Notes under the pieces: model-generated
What the model was told of the DNA's origin: nothing
Database searches by the model: none
Seen by the model: only the letters and a program-made list of their open reading frames with translations
Made by a program: the position numbers and the translations under genes
Shown: piece by piece, positions 34,537 to 44,800 of the stretch
Numbering within the stretch: position 1 is the first letter of the stretch
Layout of the letters: every line of letters starts with the position of its first letter
NCBI RefSeq assembly: GCF_003050835.1
Contig: NZ_QAOJ01000011.1
Location: 163,665 to 227,664, forward strand
Source of the DNA: Pseudomonas sp. GV071
GTDB lineage: Bacteria; Pseudomonadota; Gammaproteobacteria; Pseudomonadales; Pseudomonadaceae
Direction: 5' to 3'
DNA length: 64,000 bases

Positions 34537-35628
34537 ATGGACCGGACCGCTCGAACCGCTGTGGCCCTGCTGAGCCTGGGCAAACCGCCGCCCGAACACG
34601 AACATCGGGTGCACGCCACACTGGCGGAAAAAATCGCCACCCTGCTGGGCGTGCCCGTCCACCTCGGAGCCACACCACCCACCCCCTGCTATTGGATCCC
34701 CGACGACACCGTGATTGGTCCAGAACAGCTGCAGGCCTTCGGTATTACCAGCGCCGCGGACTTCTTCGGCGGCGCCGTGGATTTTCCCTTTATGGCCACC
34801 AAAGCCATCAGCCACCCGCTGTTCGACCCGTGCAGCGTGAGCCCTCCCGGCTGGAACACAGGCTTCCATCAACAGGCCGCCGCTGCGGTGTTGCGCGGCT
34901 ATACAGTGTTCGACCCGGGTGACGCCGAACGCGCAGGCCGCGCCATGCTGGCTCAAGGCCCGGTGCGGATCAAAGCAGTACGTGGCAAGGCTGGACGGGG
35001 TCAGGAACTGGTCGAAGATAGCCAGCAGTTGGCAGACTCTCTGCAACAACTGGATGCTCAGGAACTGGCCACCTGGGGCCTGGTGTTGGAAGAACACTTG
35101 AAAGAAGTGGTGACCTTTAGCGTCGGTCAAGTGGCAGTCGCCAATTTGGTCGCCAGCTACTACGGCACCCAACGCCTGACTCACGACGACGGCGGTATCG
35201 AGGTCTACGGCGGCTCAGACTTGGTGATCGTACGCGGGGGCTACGACGCCTTGGACGCCCTGCCCCTGTCGCCCGAGGCGCGTCTGGCCATCAACCAGGC
35301 GGTGCTCTACGAGCAGGCTGCCTTCGACTGCCTCGGTCTGGTCGCCTCACGGCGCAACTACGATGTTGCCCAAGGTATCGATGCCCTGGGCAAGAAGCGC
35401 TCCGGGGTGCTGGAACAGTCCTGGCGTATTGGTGGCGCCAGTGCGGCGGAGATCTTCGCCCTTGAGGCGTTTCACCTTGACCCGGCGCTAAAGCAACTGC
35501 ACGCCAGCACCTACGAAACCTACGGCAAAGACCGTCCACCAGGTGCGCAACAGCTCTACCACGGTGCCGTACCACCCCACGGCACCCTCAGCAAATTCGT
35601 AAAGGTTGAAACCTATGCCAGCTCATAG
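34537..35628 (+). CDS. DUF3182 protein (ATP-grasp-like)
   Basis: A 363-residue soluble protein of the DUF3182 family. I read it as ATP-grasp-like: PVRIKAVRGKAGRGQE (about 141-156) resembles the nucleotide-binding Lys/Gly-rich loop, LVLEEHL the adenine hinge, and VYGGSDLVIVRGG and a later SGVLEQSWRIGGAS the distal part. The family has no established reaction. AGAGGAGC precedes the ATG. It overlaps the following alpha/beta hydrolase by 14 bases, so the products are probably made in step and may act on one substrate. Confidence 0.8.
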   Translation: MDRTARTAVALLSLGKPPPEHEHRVHATLAEKIATLLGVPVHLGATPPTPCYWIPDDTVIGPEQLQAFGITSAADFFGGAVDFPFMATKAISHPLFDPCSVSPPGWNTGFHQQAAAAVLRGYTVFDPGDAERAGRAMLAQGPVRIKAVRGKAGRGQELVEDSQQLADSLQQLDAQELATWGLVLEEHLKEVVTFSVGQVAVANLVASYYGTQRLTHDDGGIEVYGGSDLVIVRGGYDALDALPLSPEARLAINQAVLYEQAAFDCLGLVASRRNYDVAQGIDALGKKRSGVLEQSWRIGGASAAEIFALEAFHLDPALKQLHASTYETYGKDRPPGAQQLYHGAVPPHGTLSKFVKVETYASS

Positions 35629-36385
35629 CCAGACCGTCGACATTCGCGTCGACGATGAACTGATTGCCGGAACCTTGATGGCCCCCGAACAGAAAGTGCC
35701 CGGTGTGTTGTTCGTCCACGGTTGGGGCGGCAGCCAGCAGCGCGACCTGGCACGCGCCAAAGGCATCGCCGGGTTTGGTTGCGTGTGCCTGACCTTCGAT
35801 CTACGCGGCCACGAACGTACTTCGGGGAGCAAACAGACCGTTACCCGCGAACAAAACCTGGCCGACATAGTCGCGGCCTACGACCAACTGGTCCGCCATC
35901 CGTCGATCGACCCGGACAAGATCGCGGTGATTGGCAGCAGTTATGGCGGCTATCTGTCGGCGTTTCTCACCGATATACGCCCGGTGCGCTGGCTGGCCTT
36001 ACGGGTACCGGCGCTGTACTGGGACGAAGAGTGGAACCTGCCCAAACAACTGCTCGACCGCGAACGCCTGGCGCGCTATCGACGCACCCTGTGCCTGCCG
36101 GAACAAAACCGCGCCTTGGCCTGTTGTTCGCGGTTCACTGGGGATGTGTTGCTGGTTGAATCCGAGCACGACGACTACGTGCCGCACACCACCCTGATGA
36201 GTTACCGCGCCGCCTTCGAAAAAGCCCACTCCCTCACCCATCGCATGGTCGATGGCGCCGACCATGCCTTGAGCCAGGACAGCGATCAGAAAACGTACAC
36301 TTCGATTCTGACTAGTTGGGTCAGCGAGATGATCATCGGCGCGCGCACCGCCGACTATCCGCATCATTCGGCGATCTACTCCTGA
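35615..36385 (+). CDS. Alpha/beta hydrolase coupled to DUF3182
   Basis: A 256-residue hydrolase of the peptidase S9/dienelactone-hydrolase type. Segments: VLFVHGWGGSQQRDLARAKG (oxyanion region), DLRGHERT, the elbow GSSYGG with Ser109, an acidic SEHDDYVP and the catalytic His217 in DGADHALS. The ATG at 35615 is preferred to a TTG nine bases upstream; AAAGG precedes it. It overlaps the end of DUF3182 by 14 bases. The conserved pair suggests a synthesis/removal couple, but the substrate is unknown. It converges with the receiver-like gene, which ends six bases away. Confidence 0.85.
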   Translation: MPAHSQTVDIRVDDELIAGTLMAPEQKVPGVLFVHGWGGSQQRDLARAKGIAGFGCVCLTFDLRGHERTSGSKQTVTREQNLADIVAAYDQLVRHPSIDPDKIAVIGSSYGGYLSAFLTDIRPVRWLALRVPALYWDEEWNLPKQLLDRERLARYRRTLCLPEQNRALACCSRFTGDVLLVESEHDDYVPHTTLMSYRAAFEKAHSLTHRMVDGADHALSQDSDQKTYTSILTSWVSEMIIGARTADYPHHSAIYS

Positions 36386-36391
36386 ACCTGC

Positions 36392-36736
36392 TTAATGCTC
36401 GTTTCCAGCGGCCTTCGGCAGGCCCCACAGACCTTCCGCTACCTGCGCTAACGGGTCGGCCATCAGCCCGGAAACAAAGCAACTGCGGTAGAGCACCACA
36501 TTGCGGTGATGCTGCAGTTGCTCCAGCACGGCGGGACTTTGCTGATCGGGCAGATCAAGGTTGACTAGCACCAGGTCAAAGGGTTTGCCCGGATAACCGA
36601 GCAGGCTCAACAGCTCCTGCACCGTGCCGCTCACCGCAACGCCGAAACAGCCGGCCTGATTGAGAAATCTCTCCACGGTGAAACGACGGTGAGGGTCGGA
36701 GTCGGCGATCAGGATGCGCATCTGTTTAGCGTGCAT
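36392..36736 (-). CDS. Stand-alone receiver-like protein without phospho-acceptor Asp
   Basis: A 114-residue CheY-like domain. RILIADSDPHRR gives the acidic pocket and GLPKA the conserved Lys region, but the strand that should carry the phosphorylated Asp reads DLVLVNLDLPD: Asn stands where LVLLDLxLP has Asp. It is therefore a pseudo-receiver, or uses the Asp two positions later. It lies 88 bases downstream of the large hybrid kinase and is probably cotranscribed; it may be a phosphorylation-independent partner. Start ATG 36736 is likely; an in-frame ATG at 36721 would also fit. Both ribosome-binding sites are weak. Confidence 0.75.
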   Translation of the reverse strand: MHAKQMRILIADSDPHRRFTVERFLNQAGCFGVAVSGTVQELLSLLGYPGKPFDLVLVNLDLPDQQSPAVLEQLQHHRNVVLYRSCFVSGLMADPLAQVAEGLWGLPKAAGNEH

Positions 36737-36824
36737 GGGCGTGACTCGGTGGCGGGCTGTGCGGCCAGTGTCAGCAACCCCTCCCGCCAGCAGAACCCCC
36801 TGGTTCCGACTGGCCTGTCGGAGC

Positions 36825-39800
36825 TTACGCCTCGATGCTGCGCAAACTGCTGATGACCAACGACAACTGATCCACCAGCGCATTCAGCTGCACGCTGATC
36901 TGCGCTGCGGCCAGGCCCTGCTGGCAGCTCAACTGCAAGGCTTCGGCTGCACTCTGTACACCTGTGGCGCCGATGTTTCCGGCGGTCCCTTTGAGGGTAT
37001 GGGCCAAACGAATCATCGCCACCGTATCGCCCGCTTCCTGCCGCGCCGCGAACTCGGCCTCGAAGGCTTCAGCTTGGGTACGGAACATGCCGAGCATTTT
37101 CGTGTAGAGCTGCAGATTGCTCATACACACCGCCATGCCAGCATCGACATCGATACCCGGTAAAGGCGGCAAGGCGGCAGGCTCGTTGCTGGGGGCCAGC
37201 GCTTCGATTGGCGTGGTAGCGCGGCCGAGTGGCTGAATCCATTTGCCGAGGATGGTGAACATGCTGGCGACGTTCAGCGGCTTGCTGATGTAGTCATCCA
37301 TGCCAGCCGCCAGGGCCTTTTCCCGGTCGCCCTTCATGGCGCTGGCGGTCATGGCGATCACCGGAATCGCGTGGGTCGACGGGTTGGCCCGGATGCGCTG
37401 GGTGGCGGTGTAACCATCCATCACCGGCATCTGGCAATCCATCAGGACGCACGCGAACGCCTGGTCCTGTTCCAGCGTGTCCAAGGCCAACTGACCGTTA
37501 GCCACTGCCACCACCTGCAGCTCGGCCTGGGCCAGCAGCGCTATGGCCAGTTCCTGGTTCATCTCGTTGTCTTCCACCAGCAGAATACGATTGCCCGCTA
37601 GCCGTTCGCGCAGGTCGGCGGAGAGTTGGTACGTGTTGGAGATGGCCACCGGTAAATCGGCCGACGCGCCCAACACTGTGGTCAGAGTGGCTCGCAGCGA
37701 GGCCGCTGTTACCGGCTTGGCGATTACTGCATCAAAGGTCACCGCCTGCTGCTGCACGGTACGCCGGGCATCTTCAACACCGGCGGCGGTAACCATGATG
37801 ATCTTGGCCTGACGGTGGTGCTCGCGCTGACGGATCAGTTCGACACAGTCCACCCCATCCATGATCGGCATCTGCCAATCCATCAGCACCAAGTCGTAAT
37901 GGCTGCCGCCGTGCTCCAACTGATCCACCGCGATTAGCGCATCGATACCATTGGCCGCCTCATCGACCTGCAGGCCCATCGCCCGGCCCATGGTCACGAG
38001 AATCTCCCGGGCGCTGGCATTGTCATCAACCACCAATAAGCGCAAGTGCTGCAGCTCTGCTGCCGGCATCGCCGCCGGTCGCGGCGCGTCGACATTCAGG
38101 CAGTCGACCTTGACCTCGAAATGAAAGATCGAGCCCGAACCGAATTGCGACTCCACCCAAACCTGGCCGCCCATCAGCTCGACCAATTGTTTGGAAATCA
38201 CCAGGCCCAAGCCACTTCCGCCATAGCGGCGGGTGGTAGAGGAGTCGGCCTGGGTGAAGCTATTGAACAGCTTGGCTTTGTGCTCGTCGGTCAAGCCGAT
38301 GCCGGTGTCCTTGACCCAAAAATGTAAGGTCAAGCCGTTGCCCTCGACAATAACCGGCTCGACGCCGACCACCACCTCGCCCCGCTCGGTGAACTTCACC
38401 GCGTTGTTCCCCAGGTTGATCAACACCTGTGCAAGCCGCAGGCGGTCGCCCACCAAGCCATGGGGAATACCGGGATGGATGTCGAACAGGAGCTCCAGCT
38501 TTTTCTGAGTGGCACGTAGGCTGATGGCGTTAGAAAGATCGTCGAAAACATCCTCCAGATTAAACTCCGCGTGCTCGATATCCATCTTGGCCGATTCGAG
38601 TTTGCTGAAATCGAGGATGTCGTTGATCACATCCAGCAGCGAATTGGCTGCCTGGTGCACCTTGACGATGTAGTTGCGCTGGGCCGGCGGTAATTCGCCC
38701 TGCAAGGCCAGCGACGACATGCCCAGAATCGCGTTCATGGGCGTGCGAATTTCGTGACTCATGTTGGCGAGGAACTCGCTTTTGATCTTGGTGGCGTCCT
38801 CTGCCGCCGTCATCGCGTTGAGCACTTGGCGTTCAGCCACCTTGCGCGCGGTAATGTCGATCAGCCACCCCAGCGCGCCGACCTCGCCATGGAAATCGAC
38901 ACGCAGCAAGTTGACCAGCATGTCGCGGGCCTGGTGGTTGCAGTCATACATCTGGGTTTCGTACTGTTCGACTATGCCTTCGTCGCGCAGCCGGTCGCGA
39001 ATCTTGTCTCGCTCACCGCGATGGACATACAGGCGCGGCAACGAGCTGCCTACCATCACATCGAAGGTCTTGGCGAACAGCGGGTTAGCGAATTGCACAA
39101 CACCTTGCGAACCGGGCCGCAAATTGTCGGAAAGGATGCACACAGCGACTGGCGCGTTATCCAGTACCAGCTGCATGCGTTGCCGCTGCCGAACGATCTC
39201 TTCCGCATCGATTTCACGCTGCCGTTGATCCGCGAGCCGGCGCAAGGCAAACCACAACAGCAACGCGCACAGCGCCGCCGTCGCCAGCCCGACCCACGCT
39301 CCCTTCTGCACCGCGGCCACCGGTTCCAAGGCGCTGATGAACACCAACCGCCACTTGCCGCCAGGGTCATTCCAGTCGACGGTGGTCGATGACACGGCGT
39401 AGCGCTGGTCGTCAATGCGCACCGTGGACCGATTCGGGTTGAACGGTAGACTGCGCACTTGGGTTGGATCATCAAAGTAGCTACCAAACTGCCGGCTGCG
39501 GGCGATGGCCTGAATCTGACGCGGAGTTTTCGGCTCATCGGTGTGCAGGCTCCACCCGCGTTGACCGGCGCTGAATACCACGCCCTGTGGCGAAATCAGC
39601 ATGCCGGTGCGCTGCGCATTGTTGACCACGAACTGGCCGAGCTCGTCGGCTTCGTAGCGGGCCACCAGCGCACCAATCACCTCCTCCCCCTCGGCCTGCA
39701 GAAAGACCGGCGCCGCCACGTAATACACCATTCGCCCGGTTACCGAGCTGATGCCACCGTAGACGCTAGGCGCCCGGCGCATGGCCTGCTGAAAATAAGG

Positions 39801-40226
39801 GCGATAACTGACGTCGAGGCCGATGGGCGAAAGGTTTTCGTTGTTCCACTCACTCTTGATCGTGCCCTTGCCGTCCACCACGAACACCAGACTGGCCCCT
39901 ACCCGCTTGGCGATCACGCGCAGGGCCGGCTGGGCAATGTTGAACTGTCGGGCATTGCCGATATCGGTCTCCAGAGAGGCGGCGCGGACCATGGCATTCA
40001 ACGTACCCGCCAACTGCAAGGCACCCATGGCTTTGCCATTAAGAGTGAACCCTTCGAGGTTCGACGCGTGTTCCTGAATGAGTGCCTGCTCACCATCGCG
40101 AAAATGCCGTTCGAGCATATGGCGATAGGCTTCGCTTGCAATAAATCCGACTGCGCAAGAAAAAAGTAGGGCGGTTATCAGAACCGGCACACGATGCAAC
40201 ACCATCCAGTTGGCAACTTTCTTCAC
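36825..40226 (-). CDS. Hybrid sensor kinase with CACHE, PAS, two receivers and Hpt
   Basis: An 1133-residue membrane kinase. An N-terminal helix (about 13-33) precedes a periplasmic dCACHE-like sensor (GLDVSYRPYFQQAMRRAPSVYGGISSVTGRMVYYVAAPV) and a second helix at about 312-332. Then follow PAS (about 355-470), HisKA with His491 (MSHEIRTPMN), HATPase with GGSGLGLVISKQL, receiver 1 with Asp783 (LMDWQMPIMDG), receiver 2 with Asp930 (LMDCQMPVMDG) and a C-terminal Hpt with His1076 (AHTLKGTAG). It can run a whole phosphorelay. The start is GTG at 40226; an ATG at 40205 is an alternative. No output regulator is adjacent other than the pseudo-receiver downstream. Confidence 0.9.
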   Translation of the reverse strand: MKKVANWMVLHRVPVLITALLFSCAVGFIASEAYRHMLERHFRDGEQALIQEHASNLEGFTLNGKAMGALQLAGTLNAMVRAASLETDIGNARQFNIAQPALRVIAKRVGASLVFVVDGKGTIKSEWNNENLSPIGLDVSYRPYFQQAMRRAPSVYGGISSVTGRMVYYVAAPVFLQAEGEEVIGALVARYEADELGQFVVNNAQRTGMLISPQGVVFSAGQRGWSLHTDEPKTPRQIQAIARSRQFGSYFDDPTQVRSLPFNPNRSTVRIDDQRYAVSSTTVDWNDPGGKWRLVFISALEPVAAVQKGAWVGLATAALCALLLWFALRRLADQRQREIDAEEIVRQRQRMQLVLDNAPVAVCILSDNLRPGSQGVVQFANPLFAKTFDVMVGSSLPRLYVHRGERDKIRDRLRDEGIVEQYETQMYDCNHQARDMLVNLLRVDFHGEVGALGWLIDITARKVAERQVLNAMTAAEDATKIKSEFLANMSHEIRTPMNAILGMSSLALQGELPPAQRNYIVKVHQAANSLLDVINDILDFSKLESAKMDIEHAEFNLEDVFDDLSNAISLRATQKKLELLFDIHPGIPHGLVGDRLRLAQVLINLGNNAVKFTERGEVVVGVEPVIVEGNGLTLHFWVKDTGIGLTDEHKAKLFNSFTQADSSTTRRYGGSGLGLVISKQLVELMGGQVWVESQFGSGSIFHFEVKVDCLNVDAPRPAAMPAAELQHLRLLVVDDNASAREILVTMGRAMGLQVDEAANGIDALIAVDQLEHGGSHYDLVLMDWQMPIMDGVDCVELIRQREHHRQAKIIMVTAAGVEDARRTVQQQAVTFDAVIAKPVTAASLRATLTTVLGASADLPVAISNTYQLSADLRERLAGNRILLVEDNEMNQELAIALLAQAELQVVAVANGQLALDTLEQDQAFACVLMDCQMPVMDGYTATQRIRANPSTHAIPVIAMTASAMKGDREKALAAGMDDYISKPLNVASMFTILGKWIQPLGRATTPIEALAPSNEPAALPPLPGIDVDAGMAVCMSNLQLYTKMLGMFRTQAEAFEAEFAARQEAGDTVAMIRLAHTLKGTAGNIGATGVQSAAEALQLSCQQGLAAAQISVQLNALVDQLSLVISSLRSIEA

Positions 40227-40608
40227 AGATTAAAACTCTTGATTGAGGCGTTCGTAGAGGTAGCCCCCATTAGCCGGTGCTAACTGTGTGACGACCTCCC
40301 AACAATAATGCTGTGCAGCGTAGACGAAGTTTCGACGGGGAGATGCCAGACAAGCGCGCAGAACTCCGCTCGAAAAGACTGCGACCTCGGTGGTTGCTAA
40401 GGACTAACTCAGTGCACGACTAACTCGCGGCCACGCAGCGAACGCGCAGGGTGATTGGAAGAACAGGAACACCCAACCCGACAAAACGCCGTTTCTGTTA
40501 AAAATCCACGCTCATAAGATTTTCCCTACAACGCACGAAGAATGTGTCTACATAAAAAAAATAGGGCCACTGGGATATTTCCTCCGCTTATCTTTGCGTA
40601 GGAACACG
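40227..40608. promoter_or_regulatory. Divergent control region between two signalling units
   Basis: The 382-base gap between the CACHE kinase and the EAL gene contains no gene. It becomes AT-rich at about 40495-40590. TTTTCCCTACAACG at 40518 and GGGATATTTCCTCCG at 40572 resemble half-sites of the TTTCCTA type bound by BvgA-like regulators, but this is only a visual likeness. Confidence 0.4.
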
Positions 40609-41811
40609 ATGATGACCAGCCCCACTATCCTTATCTACGAAGATCATTTCCTCTCCCAACATCTTTTGGCGGCGTCGCTCAAGTCCTTGGGCTTTCAGAA
40701 CGTATTAATCGCCAATTCCCATGCAGACGCGATAGAACGGGTCAAAACCGAAAAAGAAATCACCGTTCTGATCTGCACAGTCACCAGCGCCGATATGCGC
40801 GAATTGAACTTTCTACGTGAGGCCAGAGAATGCGGAAATATCGATTCGCTGCTGCTGATCAGCGACGCCAGCCCTGACATTCGCGTAGCCCTCGCTCAGT
40901 TGGCCCGCCATGCCGGCTATACGCTTCTCGGCATCCTGCGTCGGCCCTATTCCAAAGCAGACTTGCACACAGCAATCGCCGGCTATCGCTCCAAGCGCGC
41001 ATTAGGCCCGTCGATGCCGCTGTTCGAAATGCCTTCGGCCGACGACATTGGCCGCGCCGCCTGCAACGGCGAATTCGTGCCGTATTACCAACCAAAACTC
41101 GACCTCTGCACCCTGGAAGTGGTCGGCGCGGAACTACTAATGCGCTGGCAGCACCCAGAGCTGGGCCTGCTTGGCCCAGCCGCATTTATCGAAGTCGCGA
41201 AACACTTCAATCATCTGGATACGATGACGTTTTCCGTCCTCGAGCAGGCGCTGAACTTCATTGGCACGCAACAACTTGGCGATAGATTCAAGTTGTCAGT
41301 AAATATCGATGCGGCGCAGTTGAAAGATCTCTCCTTGCACAAACGAATTAGAAATTTACTGGCTGCGCAAAAATTCCGCCCCGCCAATTTGGTTATTGAG
41401 ATTACTGAAACCGGTTTTCTGGAATTCCCCGAAGCGTGTCTGGAGAACCTCATTCACCTGCGCATGCTGGGCTGCGAGGTATCCATTGATGATTTCGGCA
41501 CAGGGCTGTCGTCGCTACAGCGCGTTTGCGAGTTGCCTTGTACAGAAATAAAGCTGGATATGAGTTTCACCAAAGCCTTGTTAAAAAATAACCGCAGCGT
41601 TGCTGCCGTGGAACACATGGTTAAGTTCAGCAATGACATTGGCGTGCAACTGGTTGCCGAGGGCATTGAAACCGAAGAACAGCTCAACATGCTGCAAAAA
41701 CTCAAATGCCCTATTGGCCAAGGCTATTTATTTTCCGCCCCGGTTTGCGGCGAAAAATTGATGCGGTGGATGGCGGAACGAAAAACCGGGCGCCTGTTGA
41801 AAACCAACTAA
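40609..41811 (+). CDS. EAL-domain c-di-GMP phosphodiesterase with receiver-like N-terminus (RocR-like)
   Basis: A 400-residue protein: receiver-like domain (about 5-125) and EAL domain (about 145-390). The EAL domain looks active: the signature is ELL (175-177), with SVNIDA, IEITETG, the DDFGTG pair, EIKLD, VAEGIET and GQGYLF all present, matching the metal and catalytic residues of RocR. In the receiver part the acidic pocket YEDHF remains, but the acceptor strand reads LICTVTSAD, with Cys56/Thr57 where Asp is expected, and LRRPYS has Arg for the usual Lys. It precedes the sensor kinase and LuxR regulator, the RocR-RocS-RocA gene set of P. aeruginosa. Start ATG after GTAGGAACACG. Confidence 0.87.
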   Translation: MMTSPTILIYEDHFLSQHLLAASLKSLGFQNVLIANSHADAIERVKTEKEITVLICTVTSADMRELNFLREARECGNIDSLLLISDASPDIRVALAQLARHAGYTLLGILRRPYSKADLHTAIAGYRSKRALGPSMPLFEMPSADDIGRAACNGEFVPYYQPKLDLCTLEVVGAELLMRWQHPELGLLGPAAFIEVAKHFNHLDTMTFSVLEQALNFIGTQQLGDRFKLSVNIDAAQLKDLSLHKRIRNLLAAQKFRPANLVIEITETGFLEFPEACLENLIHLRMLGCEVSIDDFGTGLSSLQRVCELPCTEIKLDMSFTKALLKNNRSVAAVEHMVKFSNDIGVQLVAEGIETEEQLNMLQKLKCPIGQGYLFSAPVCGEKLMRWMAERKTGRLLKTN

Positions 41812-41869
41812 CCCCGTTCGCCGTTTGAATAAATAGCTCCACCCACGTCCAAATACCTGAGTCAGTATA

Positions 41870-44800
41870 ATGGCTGTTATCTCCGCAAAACACTTGATGG
41901 ACATCCTTCTCCCATCACTGCGCCGCTTTCGGCCATGGGGCATATCCCATGCGCTGGCGCTGATCGTGTGCGCGCTCGGCAGCATGGGAGCGGGATCAAC
42001 ACGGGCGGCAGATTTGCTCATCCTTTCGCCCACCATTACCGCCGCCTCACTATCGCCGCCCGTTGAGGCCGAGCAACTGGCCTGGTTAAAAAACAAAAAG
42101 ACATTGACTGTGGGTGTCAGCAGAGAAAACTTCGAGCCGTACGAAATAATTCAAGGCCAAAACCTTAAGGGGATCGTCGCAGACTATATCCATTTAATCA
42201 GTGCCAGCCTGCAACTTGAGCCTCGGGTACTGGTTTTCCCGGACGACTTCTCTGCGTTGGAAGCGTTGAAACGTGGCGAAGTCGATGTATTGGGTAAGGG
42301 AATAATAAGCAGTACCGCGAATGAGGTAACGTTATCGGTGCCCTATATATCAAACACACCAATCATCGTGGGTCGCGGCACCGAACTGGGGTTTTCGAAA
42401 ATAAAGGTACAAGGCAGTATTGCCTTGGCCGGCGATTTCACCCCTATAGAGCAAGTTTCCGGTCAATACCCGAATGCAACAACGGTGCAACACGACTCCG
42501 TATTGGAAGCCCTGCATGCCGTTGAGTATGAACGCCAGCGTTGGTTTGTTGGGGACCCCATCGTCACAGGTTTCTACCTGAGTCAGGGAGAGCTCTCCCA
42601 TTTACGCGCCTACCCGCTAAAAAACTGGAATGAAAACGGCTATGGCTTTTTATTTCGCGCTGACGAGATAAAACTTCGCACACTCTTTAACCAAGTGATT
42701 GGGCGCGTCGCAGCCTTTCAAAATCAGCAAATAGAGGAGTATTGGTCTGCCAATATCCACTCCAAAAAGCCAGCAAACACCGTATTCACCGAGCGTGAAC
42801 AAGCTTGGTTGGCGACCCACACTGATATCAGGATAGCCATCAATGGCTCATTGCCGCCTTACAGTTTTTTTGATGAAACAGGCGAAGTGCGCGGCGTAGT
42901 GATTGATGTACTGGCGCAAATTAGCCAAAACACAGGGCTAAACTTCACCATTGTCGACTCGCCAAACCTGGCCGGACTGGAAAAAAGTCTGCGTAACAAT
43001 GAAGCCGATATGGCTGCCACCATATTGCCGAATCAAGAGCGTGAACAATACCTGCGGTTTACCGAACCTTATCTGCTTAGCAGCTTTGCGCTGGTGATCG
43101 ATAAAAATTCCAGGGTCGATAATTTTGCGGATCTACGTAACAAGAAAGTAGCCATTCAACGCAGCAATTTCGTCGCCGAGAAAATCGCTCGAGCTGACCC
43201 AAGTATTCAATTAGTGAGAAAAAACTCTCAGCTGGACAGTTTGGTGGCAGTCGCCAATGGTGAAGCAGACGCCGCAATTACCTTATTGCCGACTGCTACC
43301 TACCTCATACGGCAGTACTTTTCCGAGGACTTGAAAGTTTCAACCTCACTGCCCGACTTCCAGGCCAACCTGCCCTTCGCCATCAGGATCGAGCAAACCC
43401 TGATGTACGACGTGATGGTCAAAGCCATCGATCAGCTTGGCCCGAACTACATAAATGGCCTGATGAACAGTTGGAAAGCAGCTGCCCCTGCCAAAGCCAG
43501 CGTGTGGAAGGAGTACATCAGCTCGTTCCGCATCCTCAGCATTTTCGCCGCCCTAAGCTCGCTGCTGTTCATCAGCCTGATCCTTTATCTTTTCATCAAA
43601 CGCAAACATATGCAGCTCGAAGCCAAGCGTTTCGAGTTTCGTAGCACGCTGCTGGACAGCATCCCAATGGCGATTTCGGTGCGCGACCTCGACGGCCGAT
43701 TCGTGTTTTGCAATCAGGTGTTTTATGCGCAGCTCAGAATCACGCCCGATGATGTGATCGGCAAACGCACCTCCGAATTTCTTCTGTTTGATCGACAACA
43801 AGCTGAAGAGCACCAGCGCCAGTACTTCCGAGTGCTAGAGGGTGGCATTGCCGACCAGCGCCAATTGGATGCCACGGTAAATGGCGTGCACCTGACGTTC
43901 CGTCAGTGGGATCGGCCGTACACCGATAAGAACGGCAATATCGCCGGTTTGATTTCTGGCTACGCTGACATGACCTCCAACGTATTGCTGCTACAGCAGT
44001 TGCGGGATGCACATGATCGTGCGGTCCAGGCCAGTGATGCGAAAAGCCGGTTCCTGGCCGTGATGAGCCATGAGATTCGCACTCCACTCAACGCGATCAT
44101 AGGCCTGCTGGAGCTGACTATTCAACGGATGGACTGCGGACACGCTTGGGATCGCGACGACCTGGAAGTGGCTTACGGCTCCTCCAAGTCATTGATCGAG
44201 TTGATCGACGACATTCTCGATCTGGCCAAAATCGAATCAGGGAACGTTACGTTAATGGCCCATCGCTGCAACTTGTCCGAAATCGTCCGCTCGGTTAACC
44301 GAATTTTCAGCGGCGTAGCCAGGCAAAAAGGCTTGTACCTGCGCCTGGAAGAGCACATTGAAGAAAACCTGGATATCGCGCTGGACGCTGGTCGGTTGAA
44401 GCAAGTGCTCTCCAACCTACTCAGTAATGCCATTAAGTTCACCGACGCGGGGGGTGTGGTGATCGACGTCAATACCGCCCGTACAGGCGACGACGTCCGA
44501 CTGCATATTGAAATTTCCGACAGCGGAATTGGCATCTCCGGGGAGGATCAAGCACAACTGTTCAAGCCTTTCACTCAAGCCAAGGTGAAGCACAGTCGCG
44601 GCGGCACTGGCTTGGGCTTGGTCATCTGCCGCCAGCTGGTGGAAATGATGGGCGGCACCCTGGAGCTACACAGCGCGCCAGGTGAAGGCACTCGTATCAG
44701 CATCGATTTGCTCGCCCCTGCATTGGCACCCGCGCCTGCCGCTCGCCCTCAAACTCCCGAGATCACTCACTCCATGAATCGAAAACTGAAGGTGTTGTTG

